DNA of 64,000 nt from Palsa-504 sp963753195 (GTDB lineage Bacteria > Actinomycetota > Actinomycetes > Streptosporangiales > Streptosporangiaceae). Location of the stretch: the NCBI GenBank assembly GCA_963753195.1, contig CAVWBH010000004.1, forward strand, positions 310,001-374,000. The letters are read 5' to 3'. Under the pieces are notes generated by a model. It had not been told where the DNA came from and did no database searches. It saw nothing but the letters and a program-made list of their open reading frames with translations. Of this stretch, positions 33,252-41,338 are shown in pieces. Within the stretch, counting starts at the first letter, position 1, and each line of letters starts with the position of its first letter. A program made the position numbers and the translations under genes.

Positions 33252-35999
33252 TTACCCGCCGGTGGCGGGGGCGTTCGGGTCACAGGTCACCACCGTCGGG
33301 TCGCAGCTGTAGGTCGGGTAGGGGTTCGGGTTCCCGCCCCCGCCGCCGGGGCTGGGGTTCTGGCCGCCGCCGGGATTCTGGGCCTGGACGGGCTTCTTCT
33401 TCGCAGGCGGCGGGGCCACCACGCGCAGGCCGGGCGGAACCTGGTTCCAGGTCTGCCCGGTGAATACGGCCGGCTGGAAGTTCTGCATTCCCAGCGGGAC
33501 GAACATGTTCTCCGCGTAGGTGTGCCAGATGGTGGCCGGCCAGGTGCCGCCGTAACCGCCCTGCGCCAGGCCGCCCAGGTTGTTCAGGGTCTGGCAGCTG
33601 GCACTGGTGACAGTCGCGTTGCAGTCGCCCTGCAGGCCGGTGAACAGGGCCACGGTCAGGGCCTGACTGGGGATGGCGCCGACGAAGAACGCCGACTGGG
33701 CGTGTTCCGTGGTGCCGGTCTTGGCGATGATCGGCTGGCCGTTGCTCAGGGCGGCGTTCGGCGCGGTGCCGTAGTCCGGGTTGGTGTCCTCGGACATCGC
33801 GTACTGGACCTGCGAGTCCATCTCCGCGTTCTGGGCCGGATTGGGGCTGAACACCAGACGGCTGGTGATCTTGATCGGGGTCTGCACGTTGTTCCGCGAG
33901 ATCGAGGTGATCAGGTGCGGGTCGTGGTAGACGCCGTTGTCGTCAATGGTGGCCAGCATCGAGCCCTGCTCGATGACGGTCAGCGAGGCCACGCCAAGCG
34001 CGACGCCGTCCTTGTTCTGGAAGTCGTTCTTCGTATCGGTGATGCCGGCCGCGTCGGTGTCCACCCCGAACGCCTGCGCCATCTGGCCGACGCTGTTGGC
34101 CTGGCCGGGGCTGCTGTAGCCGGCCACCTTGTGCCAGAGGTCGGTGTAGGCGGTGTTGATCGACGCGGCCATCGCGACCTGTGGCGTATACGGGCCGTTT
34201 TCACCGGTGCTGTCGTTATGGACGATGGAAGACGAAGGCACCTGGTCGGTGGTCGAGTACGCGTTCGGCGACGTGTCCGGCGGGATGTACAGGTTGTTGA
34301 AGCCGTTCAGCGTGCTGGTCTTGACGTTCATGCCCTCCTTGACCGCGGTGGCCAGGATGTAGGGCTTGAACGAGGAGCCGACCTGCTCCCGGGCCTGGTA
34401 GGCCATGTTCTCATCGCAATTGATCGCGCGGCACTCCTTGGCCGTGATGACCCGGCCGGTCCCGTTGTACTTGTAGCCGGCCTCACCGGGCCCCGGGTAC
34501 AGCGCGTCGATCTCGCCGTTGGCCGGGTTCTCCAGCACCGCCCCGACGTGCATATAAGACTCGAACGGAGCCGAACTCGAGTTGATCTGGGCCTCGTTCT
34601 GGCTGACCGCCTGGTACAGGGCGGCCATCTTGGTGTCGTCGAGACTGGTCTTGATCACGTAGCCGCCGGTGTAGATATCCGACTGGCTGAGGCCGTAGAT
34701 CTGTTCGAGCTCCCGCTCGAGCATGTACATGACGTACGGGTCCCAGACGTCCTTGCCGAAGGTCTGCGATACGTGGTCCTTGAGGCCCGGGAACTGAGCC
34801 GTCGCCGCGTCGTGCGCCGAGAGGTTGCCCATCGCCGCCATGCCGTCGAGCACGTAGTGCCAGCGCGCGGTGAGCTGGGCGCGGTACTGCGGCAAGGGGT
34901 AGCTGCTCGGCTGCTGGATCATGGCGGCGATCACCGCGTCCTGGGCCACGGTGAGCTGCCCCACCGGCTCGCCGAAGTACGTCTCCGCCGCGGCCTGGAC
35001 GCCGTAGGCGCCGTCACCCAGGTAGATGGTGTTGAGGTAGTTCTGCAGGATCCACTGCTTGGACTTCTCCTTGGCGACCTTCATCGCCACGAAGATCTCC
35101 TTGATCTTGCGGCTAACCGTCTGCTGGGTGCCGATCCCGGTGTAGTAGTTCCGGACGAACTGCTGGGTGATGGTCGAGCCGCCCTGCAGCGTTCCGCCGC
35201 TGCCGGTGACGTCCTCGTAGGCGGCGCGGACGACGCCGGTCGGCGAGACCCCGCCCTCGGTCCAGAAGCTGCGGTCCTCGGCGGCCAGTACGGCGTTGAT
35301 GATCGGCTGCGGGATCTGGTTGTAGGCCAGCTGCTGGCGGTTGGTGGTGCCGAACCGCCCGATCAGGGTGCCGCTGCTGGAGTAGACCACGGACTGCTCG
35401 TAGCCGGTGGCCGCCACGGCCTGGGTCGGCACCGGCGTCTGCTCATAGGCCACCACGATCGCGATGGCGCCCAGCACGATGAACGCGCCGATGGTGCCCA
35501 GCACCAGGCCGAGGGCTTTGCGCCAGGTCCAGTGCCGCCACCAGCTGCCTTTCATCTTGACCGGTGCGGTGCCGCGCGGGGGGCCGCCGGAGCCTCCCCG
35601 GCGGCGCCGGCCCGGCGGCGGCCCCGGGACCAGGTGGTCGGGGACCGGCTCGCCTGGCCGCCACTCCTCAGTGCTCCCGGGCGGTTCCGGGGCCCAGCTC
35701 AGCGGCTCGACGGGCGACACGCTGGCCGTCTGCACGTGGCCGCCGTCGTCTGCCTGCTGGGGCGCCGGGCCGGCGAGGGCCGTGTCGCGGCGGTCCGGAT
35801 AGCTGGCCACGGGGCTGCGGAAGCCCTGCGTATCCCAGCCGTTCGCGTCGTAGCCCAGGTCGTAGTCGACCGTTCCGCCGAGAACGCCGTTATCGGCGCC
35901 GCCGGGGTTCCAGTAGCCCCCGTCGGCTCCGCTTCCCCCGGCCGCGCCGTCCCGCTCGTCGCGGTACCGGACGTCAAAGTCATCAGCTCTGCTGCTCAC
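33252..35999 (-). CDS. bifunctional class A penicillin-binding protein
   Basis: Start taken at GTG 35999 (then SSRADDFDVRYRDE), preceded by GCGAGGAC; 915 residues. A Pro/Gly-rich cytosolic tail of about 160 residues ends at one membrane span (LGLVLGTIGAFIVLGAIAIV). The GT51 transglycosylase has EDRSFWTEGGVSPTGVVRAA and GGSTITQQFVRNYY. The transpeptidase has SSFK (S-x-x-K), SIN, and KTGTTEHAQ. The C-terminal tail is Pro/Gly/Asn-rich with two Cys. It polymerises and cross-links peptidoglycan. The GT87 gene follows immediately. Confidence 0.95.
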   Translation of the reverse strand: MSSRADDFDVRYRDERDGAAGGSGADGGYWNPGGADNGVLGGTVDYDLGYDANGWDTQGFRSPVASYPDRRDTALAGPAPQQADDGGHVQTASVSPVEPLSWAPEPPGSTEEWRPGEPVPDHLVPGPPPGRRRRGGSGGPPRGTAPVKMKGSWWRHWTWRKALGLVLGTIGAFIVLGAIAIVVAYEQTPVPTQAVAATGYEQSVVYSSSGTLIGRFGTTNRQQLAYNQIPQPIINAVLAAEDRSFWTEGGVSPTGVVRAAYEDVTGSGGTLQGGSTITQQFVRNYYTGIGTQQTVSRKIKEIFVAMKVAKEKSKQWILQNYLNTIYLGDGAYGVQAAAETYFGEPVGQLTVAQDAVIAAMIQQPSSYPLPQYRAQLTARWHYVLDGMAAMGNLSAHDAATAQFPGLKDHVSQTFGKDVWDPYVMYMLERELEQIYGLSQSDIYTGGYVIKTSLDDTKMAALYQAVSQNEAQINSSSAPFESYMHVGAVLENPANGEIDALYPGPGEAGYKYNGTGRVITAKECRAINCDENMAYQAREQVGSSFKPYILATAVKEGMNVKTSTLNGFNNLYIPPDTSPNAYSTTDQVPSSSIVHNDSTGENGPYTPQVAMAASINTAYTDLWHKVAGYSSPGQANSVGQMAQAFGVDTDAAGITDTKNDFQNKDGVALGVASLTVIEQGSMLATIDDNGVYHDPHLITSISRNNVQTPIKITSRLVFSPNPAQNAEMDSQVQYAMSEDTNPDYGTAPNAALSNGQPIIAKTGTTEHAQSAFFVGAIPSQALTVALFTGLQGDCNATVTSASCQTLNNLGGLAQGGYGGTWPATIWHTYAENMFVPLGMQNFQPAVFTGQTWNQVPPGLRVVAPPPAKKKPVQAQNPGGGQNPSPGGGGGNPNPYPTYSCDPTVVTCDPNAPATGG

Positions 36000-36115
36000 G
36001 CGTCCTCGCTGGTGGCTCGGAGGCCGCAGCTTCGGGGGTAAGCGGCCTCTACGTATGGCGGGCCCGGCCTGCCGGGAACCCGCCGGGTTCACACGTTACC
36101 TGCTGGACCCGGAGT

Positions 36116-36520
36116 TCACTGGCTAGTCCGCGCACGTCGCCTCCGGCGTACGGCAGGCTCGCCCGTGCCCAGCACATAGGAGGAGGCGAGGTGGTTCCAC
36201 CCGCAGCTCTGGCAGACTTCGACCACGTAGACGCGGAATTCGCCGTACTCGGCCGCCATCTCCTCGAGTTCTCGCGTCTTCTTGACCCGTCCCTCGTACT
36301 GGCCGAGCTCGTCGCCGTAGACGTAGGTGACATGGGTCAGCCTGGCCTTCCGGCAGATCGGGCAGCGCTCCTCGGTGGGCTCGCCGTGGAACTTCGCCGC
36401 CCGCAGCAGGTACGGGTGAGCGTCGCAGACGTCGGTGACGGTCGTGTGCCCGGAATACACAGACGCGAGCGTCGCCCGGCGGGCGAGGCCGTAGTCCACG
36501 ACGGAACGCCTTGACGTCAT
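36116..36520 (-). CDS. DUF5318 family protein, Cys-rich
   Basis: Start at ATG 36520 (MTSRRSVVDYGLARRATLAS); 134 residues. It contains VCDAHPYLLRAAKFHGEPTE, ERCPICRKARLTHVTYVYGDEL and VYVVEVCQSCGWNHLASSY. Two CxxC pairs suggest a zinc ribbon. The family is a conserved actinobacterial protein of unknown function, usually beside a penicillin-binding protein gene as here. Confidence 0.88.
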   Translation of the reverse strand: MTSRRSVVDYGLARRATLASVYSGHTTVTDVCDAHPYLLRAAKFHGEPTEERCPICRKARLTHVTYVYGDELGQYEGRVKKTRELEEMAAEYGEFRVYVVEVCQSCGWNHLASSYVLGTGEPAVRRRRRARTSQ

Positions 36521-36659
36521 GTTGGCCAGAGTACGTCGGAACCGGGCCCTGAGCCGAGCCCGGATCTGATTTGTCCCGGCCCGCTTGGGCACGCGTCCCA
36601 GTTCGCGGGCCGGTTTGCCGCCGAGGATTGCGGTGCTCCCGGGCGTGGCATATGATTCG

Positions 36660-36680
36660 GATATATCGGTTCGATACATC
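36660..36680. promoter_or_regulatory. PadR-type operator-like inverted repeat
   Basis: GATATATCG-GTT-CGATACATC, arms matching at 8 of 9 positions. It lies in the divergent spacer between the DUF5318 gene and padR and is the most AT-rich spot in the area. A likely autoregulatory site. Confidence 0.6.
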
Positions 36681-36799
36681 GCAGCGATCTAGCGGACAGA
36701 ACTATCGCCCAGACGCATCGCTTTGACGCATCGGGCGGATGCACAGCGGGATACGCGGAACGTACTCCGGACAGGGAACCGAGCGGGCTGGAGGGCAGC

Positions 36800-37414
36800 A
36801 TGGGGCGCAACCGGTCCGCAGTGCTCGAGCTGGCCGTGCTCGGGTTGCTGCGCAACACGCCGATGCACGGCTATGAGCTGCGCAAGCAGATCACCAGCGT
36901 CCTCGGCTTGTTCCGCGCGCTGTCCTACGGCTCGCTGTACCCGTGCCTGCACGAGCTTCTCGCCGCGGGGCTGATCGCGGAAGACCGTGACGAGACCGCC
37001 CCCGCCGACGCCCGGCCGAACGGCCCGGCCAAGCCGCGGGGCGGGCGCCGGTCGCTGAAGGTGTACCGGCTGACCGCCGACGGCAAGGAACGGCTGGCCG
37101 AGCTGCTCGGCGAAGGCGGGCCCGCGGCCTGGGAGGACGACGGGTTCGGGGTTCATTTCGCATTCTTCGGCCAGACCACAGCCGACGTGCGGCTGCGCAT
37201 CCTCGAGGGCCGCCGCAGCCGGCTCGAGGAGCGGATGGAGGGCATCCGGGCGGCGCTCACGCGGACCAGGGAACGCGTGGACAGCTACACCCTGGAGCTA
37301 CATCGGCACGGCCTGGAGTCAGTAGAACGGGAAGTCCGGTGGCTGAACGAGCTGATCGCATCGGAGCGGCAGTCCGGCGGACAAGCAAACACTTCCGAGA
37401 AGGAGTCATCCTGA
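36800..37414 (+). CDS. PadR family transcriptional regulator
   Basis: 204 residues, ribosome site GGAGGGCAGC. The winged-helix N-terminus has SAVLELAVLGLLRNTPMHGY, ELRKQITSVLG, SYGSLYPCLHELLAAGLI, with the wing ending GRRSLKVYRLTADGKERLAE. The C-terminal half (about 115-195) is a coiled-coil dimerisation region. Its TGA overlaps the ATG of ino1 (TGATG), so the two are translationally coupled. The inferred job is feedback control of inositol synthesis and of itself through the inverted repeat at 36660. Confidence 0.9.
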   Translation: MGRNRSAVLELAVLGLLRNTPMHGYELRKQITSVLGLFRALSYGSLYPCLHELLAAGLIAEDRDETAPADARPNGPAKPRGGRRSLKVYRLTADGKERLAELLGEGGPAAWEDDGFGVHFAFFGQTTADVRLRILEGRRSRLEERMEGIRAALTRTRERVDSYTLELHRHGLESVEREVRWLNELIASERQSGGQANTSEKESS

Positions 37415-38493
37415 TGGGCAAGGTGCGCATCGCCATCGTGGGGGTGGGCAACTGTGCCAGCTCCCTGGTGCAGGGGCTGGAGTATTACAAGGACGCCGCG
37501 GACGGCGCCCGGGTCCCCGGCCTCATGCATGTCCGGTTCGGGCCCTACCACATCAGTGATGTGGAGGTTGTGGCCGCCTTCGACGTGGACGCCAAGAAGG
37601 TCGGCTGCGACGTCGCCGACGCGATCAGCGCGAGCGAGAACAACACCATCAAGTTCGCCGAGGTGCCGCCGACCGGGGTGACCGTCCAGCGCGGTCCGAC
37701 CTTCGACGGCCTGGGCGAGTACTACCGGGAGATCATCACCGAATCGGACGAGCCGGCCGTGGACGTGGTCCAGGCGCTGCGCGCCTGCGGGGCCGACGTC
37801 CTCATCTCCTACCTGCCGGTCGGCTCGGAGCAGGCGGACCGCTACTACGCCCAGTGCGCGATCGACGCGCATGTCGCGTTCGTCAACGCGCTGCCCGTGT
37901 TCATCGCCTCTGACCCGCAGTGGGCGGCCAAGTTCACCGAGGCCGGCGTGCCGATCATCGGCGACGACATCAAGTCCCAGGTCGGCGCCACGATCACCCA
38001 CCGCGTGCTGGCCAAGCTCTTCGAGGACCGCGGGGTCGAGCTGCTGCGCACCTACCAGCTCAACTTCGGCGGCAACATGGACTTCATGAACATGCTGGAG
38101 CGCAGCAGGCTTCAGTCCAAGAAGATCTCCAAGACCCAGGCCGTCACCTCACAGATACCGCACGAGATGGAGCGCGCAGCGGTGCACATCGGCCCGTCGG
38201 ACCACGTGCCCTGGCTGGATGACCGCAAGATGGCCTACGTCCGGCTGGAAGGCCGGGCGTTCGGCGACGTGCCGCTCAGCCTGGAGTACAAGCTCGAAGT
38301 CTGGGACTCGCCCAACTCGGCCGGGGTGATCATCGACGCGGTCCGCGCGGCCAAGATCGCGCTGGACCGGGGCATCGGCGGCCCGGTGACGTCGGCGAGC
38401 TCGTATTTCATGAAGTCGCCGCCGGAGCAATACGGCGACGACGTGTGCCGCGACCTGGTCGAAAAGTTCATCCTCGGTGAGGTCGCCCGCTGA
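37414..38493 (+). CDS. ino1: inositol-3-phosphate synthase
   Basis: 359 residues. Converts glucose-6-phosphate to 1D-myo-inositol 3-phosphate with NAD, the first step to phosphatidylinositol, mycothiol and lipoglycans in actinobacteria. Visible are the NAD loop IAIVGVGNCASSLVQGLEYY, the catalytic region DDIKSQVGATITHRVLAKLF, and NFGGNMDFMNMLERSRLQSK with KISKTQAV lysines. The start follows GAAGGAG and overlaps the padR stop. The next gene (MFS) begins within its last codons. Confidence 0.95.
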   Translation: MGKVRIAIVGVGNCASSLVQGLEYYKDAADGARVPGLMHVRFGPYHISDVEVVAAFDVDAKKVGCDVADAISASENNTIKFAEVPPTGVTVQRGPTFDGLGEYYREIITESDEPAVDVVQALRACGADVLISYLPVGSEQADRYYAQCAIDAHVAFVNALPVFIASDPQWAAKFTEAGVPIIGDDIKSQVGATITHRVLAKLFEDRGVELLRTYQLNFGGNMDFMNMLERSRLQSKKISKTQAVTSQIPHEMERAAVHIGPSDHVPWLDDRKMAYVRLEGRAFGDVPLSLEYKLEVWDSPNSAGVIIDAVRAAKIALDRGIGGPVTSASSYFMKSPPEQYGDDVCRDLVEKFILGEVAR

Positions 38494-39889
38494 GGAGGGC
38501 GACCTTAAGCTGGGTCGCGTGGGCCAGCGCAGATCGACGTTTTTCGGTGATCTGCGCACCGTGCTGGCCGGCCGGGACTTCCGGCGGCTGTTCGCCGTCC
38601 GGCTGGTGTCCCAGACCGGGGACGGCATCATCACCGCCGGGGTCGGCACGTACGTGTTCTTCAACGCGTCGACGTTCCCGAACCCGGCGGCAGGCGCGGC
38701 CGCGTTCGCCGCCCTTTACGTGCCGTACTCGCTGATCGGGCCGTTCGCCGGGGTGTTCATCGACCGCTGGTCCAGGCGCCAGATCCTGGTCTGGTCGGCC
38801 CTGCTCCGCAGCACCTTCGTGGTGGCGACCGCGGCGCTGATGGGGTCGGGCCGCCACGGGCCCCCGCTCTACATCGCCGTCCTGCTCATCCTCGGCGTGA
38901 ACCGGTTCTTCCTGTCCTCGCTGTCGGCGGCGCTGCCGCACGTGGTCGCCGGGGACGAGCTGGTGATGGCGAACTCGGTGTCGCCGACCGCAGGCGGGGT
39001 CATGGCGACCATCGGCGGCCTGGTCGCCCTGGGCCTGAACGTCGGCACCGGCAACACCGAGCGCGGCGCCGCGCTCACCCTGCTGGCCGGGGGCGCCTGC
39101 TACGTGGCGGCCAGCCTGGTCGCGGCCACCATGCGGCGCGACCTGCTCGGGCCGGTGCGTGCGCCCGGCCAGCCGCCGCCGGGGCGGCTGGCCGGCGAGC
39201 TGGCTAGCGTCGCGGCCGGGCTGGCCGCGGGCGCGCGGTATGTCCTCAGGCGGCGCGGGCCGACGGCGGCGCTCGCCGTGACCGGCGGCTACAGCTTCCT
39301 GTTCGGGCCGTTGTTCCTGATGGTGATCCTGCTGTACCGCAACTACTTCTACACCTCGAGCGCCGGCACGGCCGAAGGGCACCTGGGCAGCATGGTGGTC
39401 GCGTCGGGGATCGGCTACTTCTGCGCCGCGCTGGTGACCCCGCAGGCGACCAGGCGGCTGTCCAAGCCGACCTGGATCACGCTGCTGGTGGCGGCGAGCG
39501 CAGTGCTGACCGCGGCGCTCGGCGAGACGTTCATCGAGATCGCCTACCTGGCGCTCGGGTTCGGCCTGTACCTGGCCAGGCAGGGCGTGGCGATCTGCGC
39601 GACCACGATCCTGCAGGAAGAAGCCGACGACGCCTACCGAGGCCGGATCTTCGCCTTCTACGACATGATGTTCAACGTCACGTACGCCGCCAGCGCCGGC
39701 CTCAGCGCCGCCTTCATGCCGGACAACGGCCACGCCCCGGCCATCGTCGCGCTGGTGGCAGCCGGATTCGCCATCCTCGCCGCGGCGTACTGGCTCTTCC
39801 AGCGCACGGGTCAGGCTCCCTCGTCCGGGTCCGGGTCGGCCGGCGGCGGGGCTATGCCCTCGGCCGCCGCCCAGCGCAGCAGCTCCTGA
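38477..39889 (+). CDS. MFS transporter
   Basis: 470 residues; the frame opens with GTG 38477 inside the end of ino1. The true start may be later, since GAGGAGG lies at 38492. Twelve spans: DFRRLFAVRLVSQTGDGIIT at the start, the A-motif-like GVFIDRWSRRQILVWSALLR between spans 2 and 3, then VILLYRNYFYTSS and ATTILQEEADDAYRGRIFAF. Resembles actinobacterial MFS exporters of the enterobactin-exporter type. The substrate is unknown. The hydrophilic C-terminus overlaps the cca gene end to end. Confidence 0.88.
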   Translation: MRSPAEEGDLKLGRVGQRRSTFFGDLRTVLAGRDFRRLFAVRLVSQTGDGIITAGVGTYVFFNASTFPNPAAGAAAFAALYVPYSLIGPFAGVFIDRWSRRQILVWSALLRSTFVVATAALMGSGRHGPPLYIAVLLILGVNRFFLSSLSAALPHVVAGDELVMANSVSPTAGGVMATIGGLVALGLNVGTGNTERGAALTLLAGGACYVAASLVAATMRRDLLGPVRAPGQPPPGRLAGELASVAAGLAAGARYVLRRRGPTAALAVTGGYSFLFGPLFLMVILLYRNYFYTSSAGTAEGHLGSMVVASGIGYFCAALVTPQATRRLSKPTWITLLVAASAVLTAALGETFIEIAYLALGFGLYLARQGVAICATTILQEEADDAYRGRIFAFYDMMFNVTYAASAGLSAAFMPDNGHAPAIVALVAAGFAILAAAYWLFQRTGQAPSSGSGSAGGGAMPSAAAQRSSS

Positions 39890-41286
39890 GTGGCCTGCTC
39901 CCGGCCGATCGGGCCACGCGCCATCCGCAGTTCCAGCAGGAAGTCATACGCCCTCCCCACCAGCGGGCCGGGGGCCAGGCCGAGGATCGCCATGATGTCG
40001 TTGCCGTCCAGCTCCGGCCGGATGCTAGCCAGTTCCTCCTGCGCGCTGAGCTCGGCAATGCGCTGCTCGAGGCCGTCGTACGCGCGGGCCAGCCGCAGGG
40101 CCCTGGCCCGGTTCCGGGTCGTGCAGTCGGCCCTGGTCAGCACGTGCAGCCGGGTGAGCAGCGGCCCGGCGTCCCGGACGTAACGGCGCACGGCCGAATC
40201 CGTCCACTCGCCCTCACCGTAACCGTGGAAACGCAAGTGCAGTTCGACCAGCTGGGAAACGTCGCGGACCACGTCGTTCGGGAAACGCAGCGAGGTCAGC
40301 CTGCGGCGGGCCAGCTTCGCGCCGACCACCTCGTGCAGGTGGAACTCCACCCGCCCGTCGGGCAGCAGCGACCGGGTCTTCGGCTTGCCGATGTCGTGCA
40401 GCAGCGCGGCCAGCCGCACGGTCAGGTCGCCGTCCAGCGCGTAGCGCGGCTCCAGCTCGATGGCCTGGGCCAGCACGGTGAGGCTGTGCTCGTAGACGTC
40501 CTTGTGGCGGTGATGCTCGTCGGCCTCCATCCGCAGCCTGGACACCTCCGGCAGCACCTCGTCGGCGGCGCCGGTCTGAACCAGGAGGTCGACGCCCCGC
40601 GCGGGGTCCGGGGCGAGCATGAGCTTGGTCAGCTCGCCGGCCACGCGTTCGGGGGAGACGATCCGCAGCCGCGCCGCCTGCTCGGTCATGGCCGCACGCA
40701 CCTCGGGCGCGACGGTGAAGCCCAGCTTGGCCGCGAACCGGGCCGCGCGCATGATCCGCAGCGGGTCGTCGCTGAGGGAGTCCTCGGGCCGTCCGGGGGT
40801 GCGCAGCACCCGCTCTCTCAGCGCGTCGAGGCCGCCGAACGGGTCGACCAGCTCGTAGCCGGGCAGCCTGGCCGCCATCGCGTTGATGGTGAAGTCCCGG
40901 CGGCTCAGGTCCTCCTCGAGCGACCGGCCGTACCGCACCTCGGGCTTGCGGGAGGAGGCCTGGTACTGCTCGCTGCGGTAGGTGGTGATCTCGAACACCC
41001 AGCTGCCCTTGCGCAGGCCCACGGTGCCGAACGCGATCCCGACGGTCCAGATGGCGTCGGCCCAGCGCTCGACCACGGCCAGGACCTGCTCCGGGGTGGC
41101 GTCCGTGGTCAGGTCGAAATCGGCGGGCTGCTCGCCTCGGAACACGTCCCGGACCGGGCCGCCGACCAGGGCCAGCTCGTGGCCGTGCCGCGCGAACAGG
41201 CGGCCGATGCCAGCGACCTCGGGGACGCGCTCTTTCAGCAGCGCAGCGGCCGCCTTCCGCTGTTCGTTGGTCATGGGCACGGGCAT
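39811..41286 (-). CDS. cca: CCA tRNA nucleotidyltransferase
   Basis: About 491 residues. Adds or repairs the 3' CCA of tRNAs. The nucleotidyltransferase head has LVGGPVRDVFRGEQPADFDL (with the DxD metal pair), then RRDFTINAMAARLPG and the ERxxxE-like block. An HD domain follows: LLHDIGKPKTRSLLPDGRVE and VELHLRFHGYGEG. The HD-containing long form is normal in actinobacteria. Start could be 41286 or 41274 (MTNEQRKAAAALL). Its 3' end overlaps the MFS gene by 79 nt. Divergent from the DUF6049 gene. Confidence 0.93.
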   Translation of the reverse strand: MPVPMTNEQRKAAAALLKERVPEVAGIGRLFARHGHELALVGGPVRDVFRGEQPADFDLTTDATPEQVLAVVERWADAIWTVGIAFGTVGLRKGSWVFEITTYRSEQYQASSRKPEVRYGRSLEEDLSRRDFTINAMAARLPGYELVDPFGGLDALRERVLRTPGRPEDSLSDDPLRIMRAARFAAKLGFTVAPEVRAAMTEQAARLRIVSPERVAGELTKLMLAPDPARGVDLLVQTGAADEVLPEVSRLRMEADEHHRHKDVYEHSLTVLAQAIELEPRYALDGDLTVRLAALLHDIGKPKTRSLLPDGRVEFHLHEVVGAKLARRRLTSLRFPNDVVRDVSQLVELHLRFHGYGEGEWTDSAVRRYVRDAGPLLTRLHVLTRADCTTRNRARALRLARAYDGLEQRIAELSAQEELASIRPELDGNDIMAILGLAPGPLVGRAYDFLLELRMARGPIGREQATQELLRWAAAEGIAPPPADPDPDEGA

Positions 41287-41338
41287 TGAGGGTATCGGCA
41301 AAGCACAGGTCCGGTTTCAATCGGCAATAACATTAAGT

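Noticed and set aside
33249..36041. 930-codon plus-strand open frame opposite the penicillin-binding protein
   Set aside because: Pure antisense shadow; no domain, and it mirrors third-position GC of the real gene.
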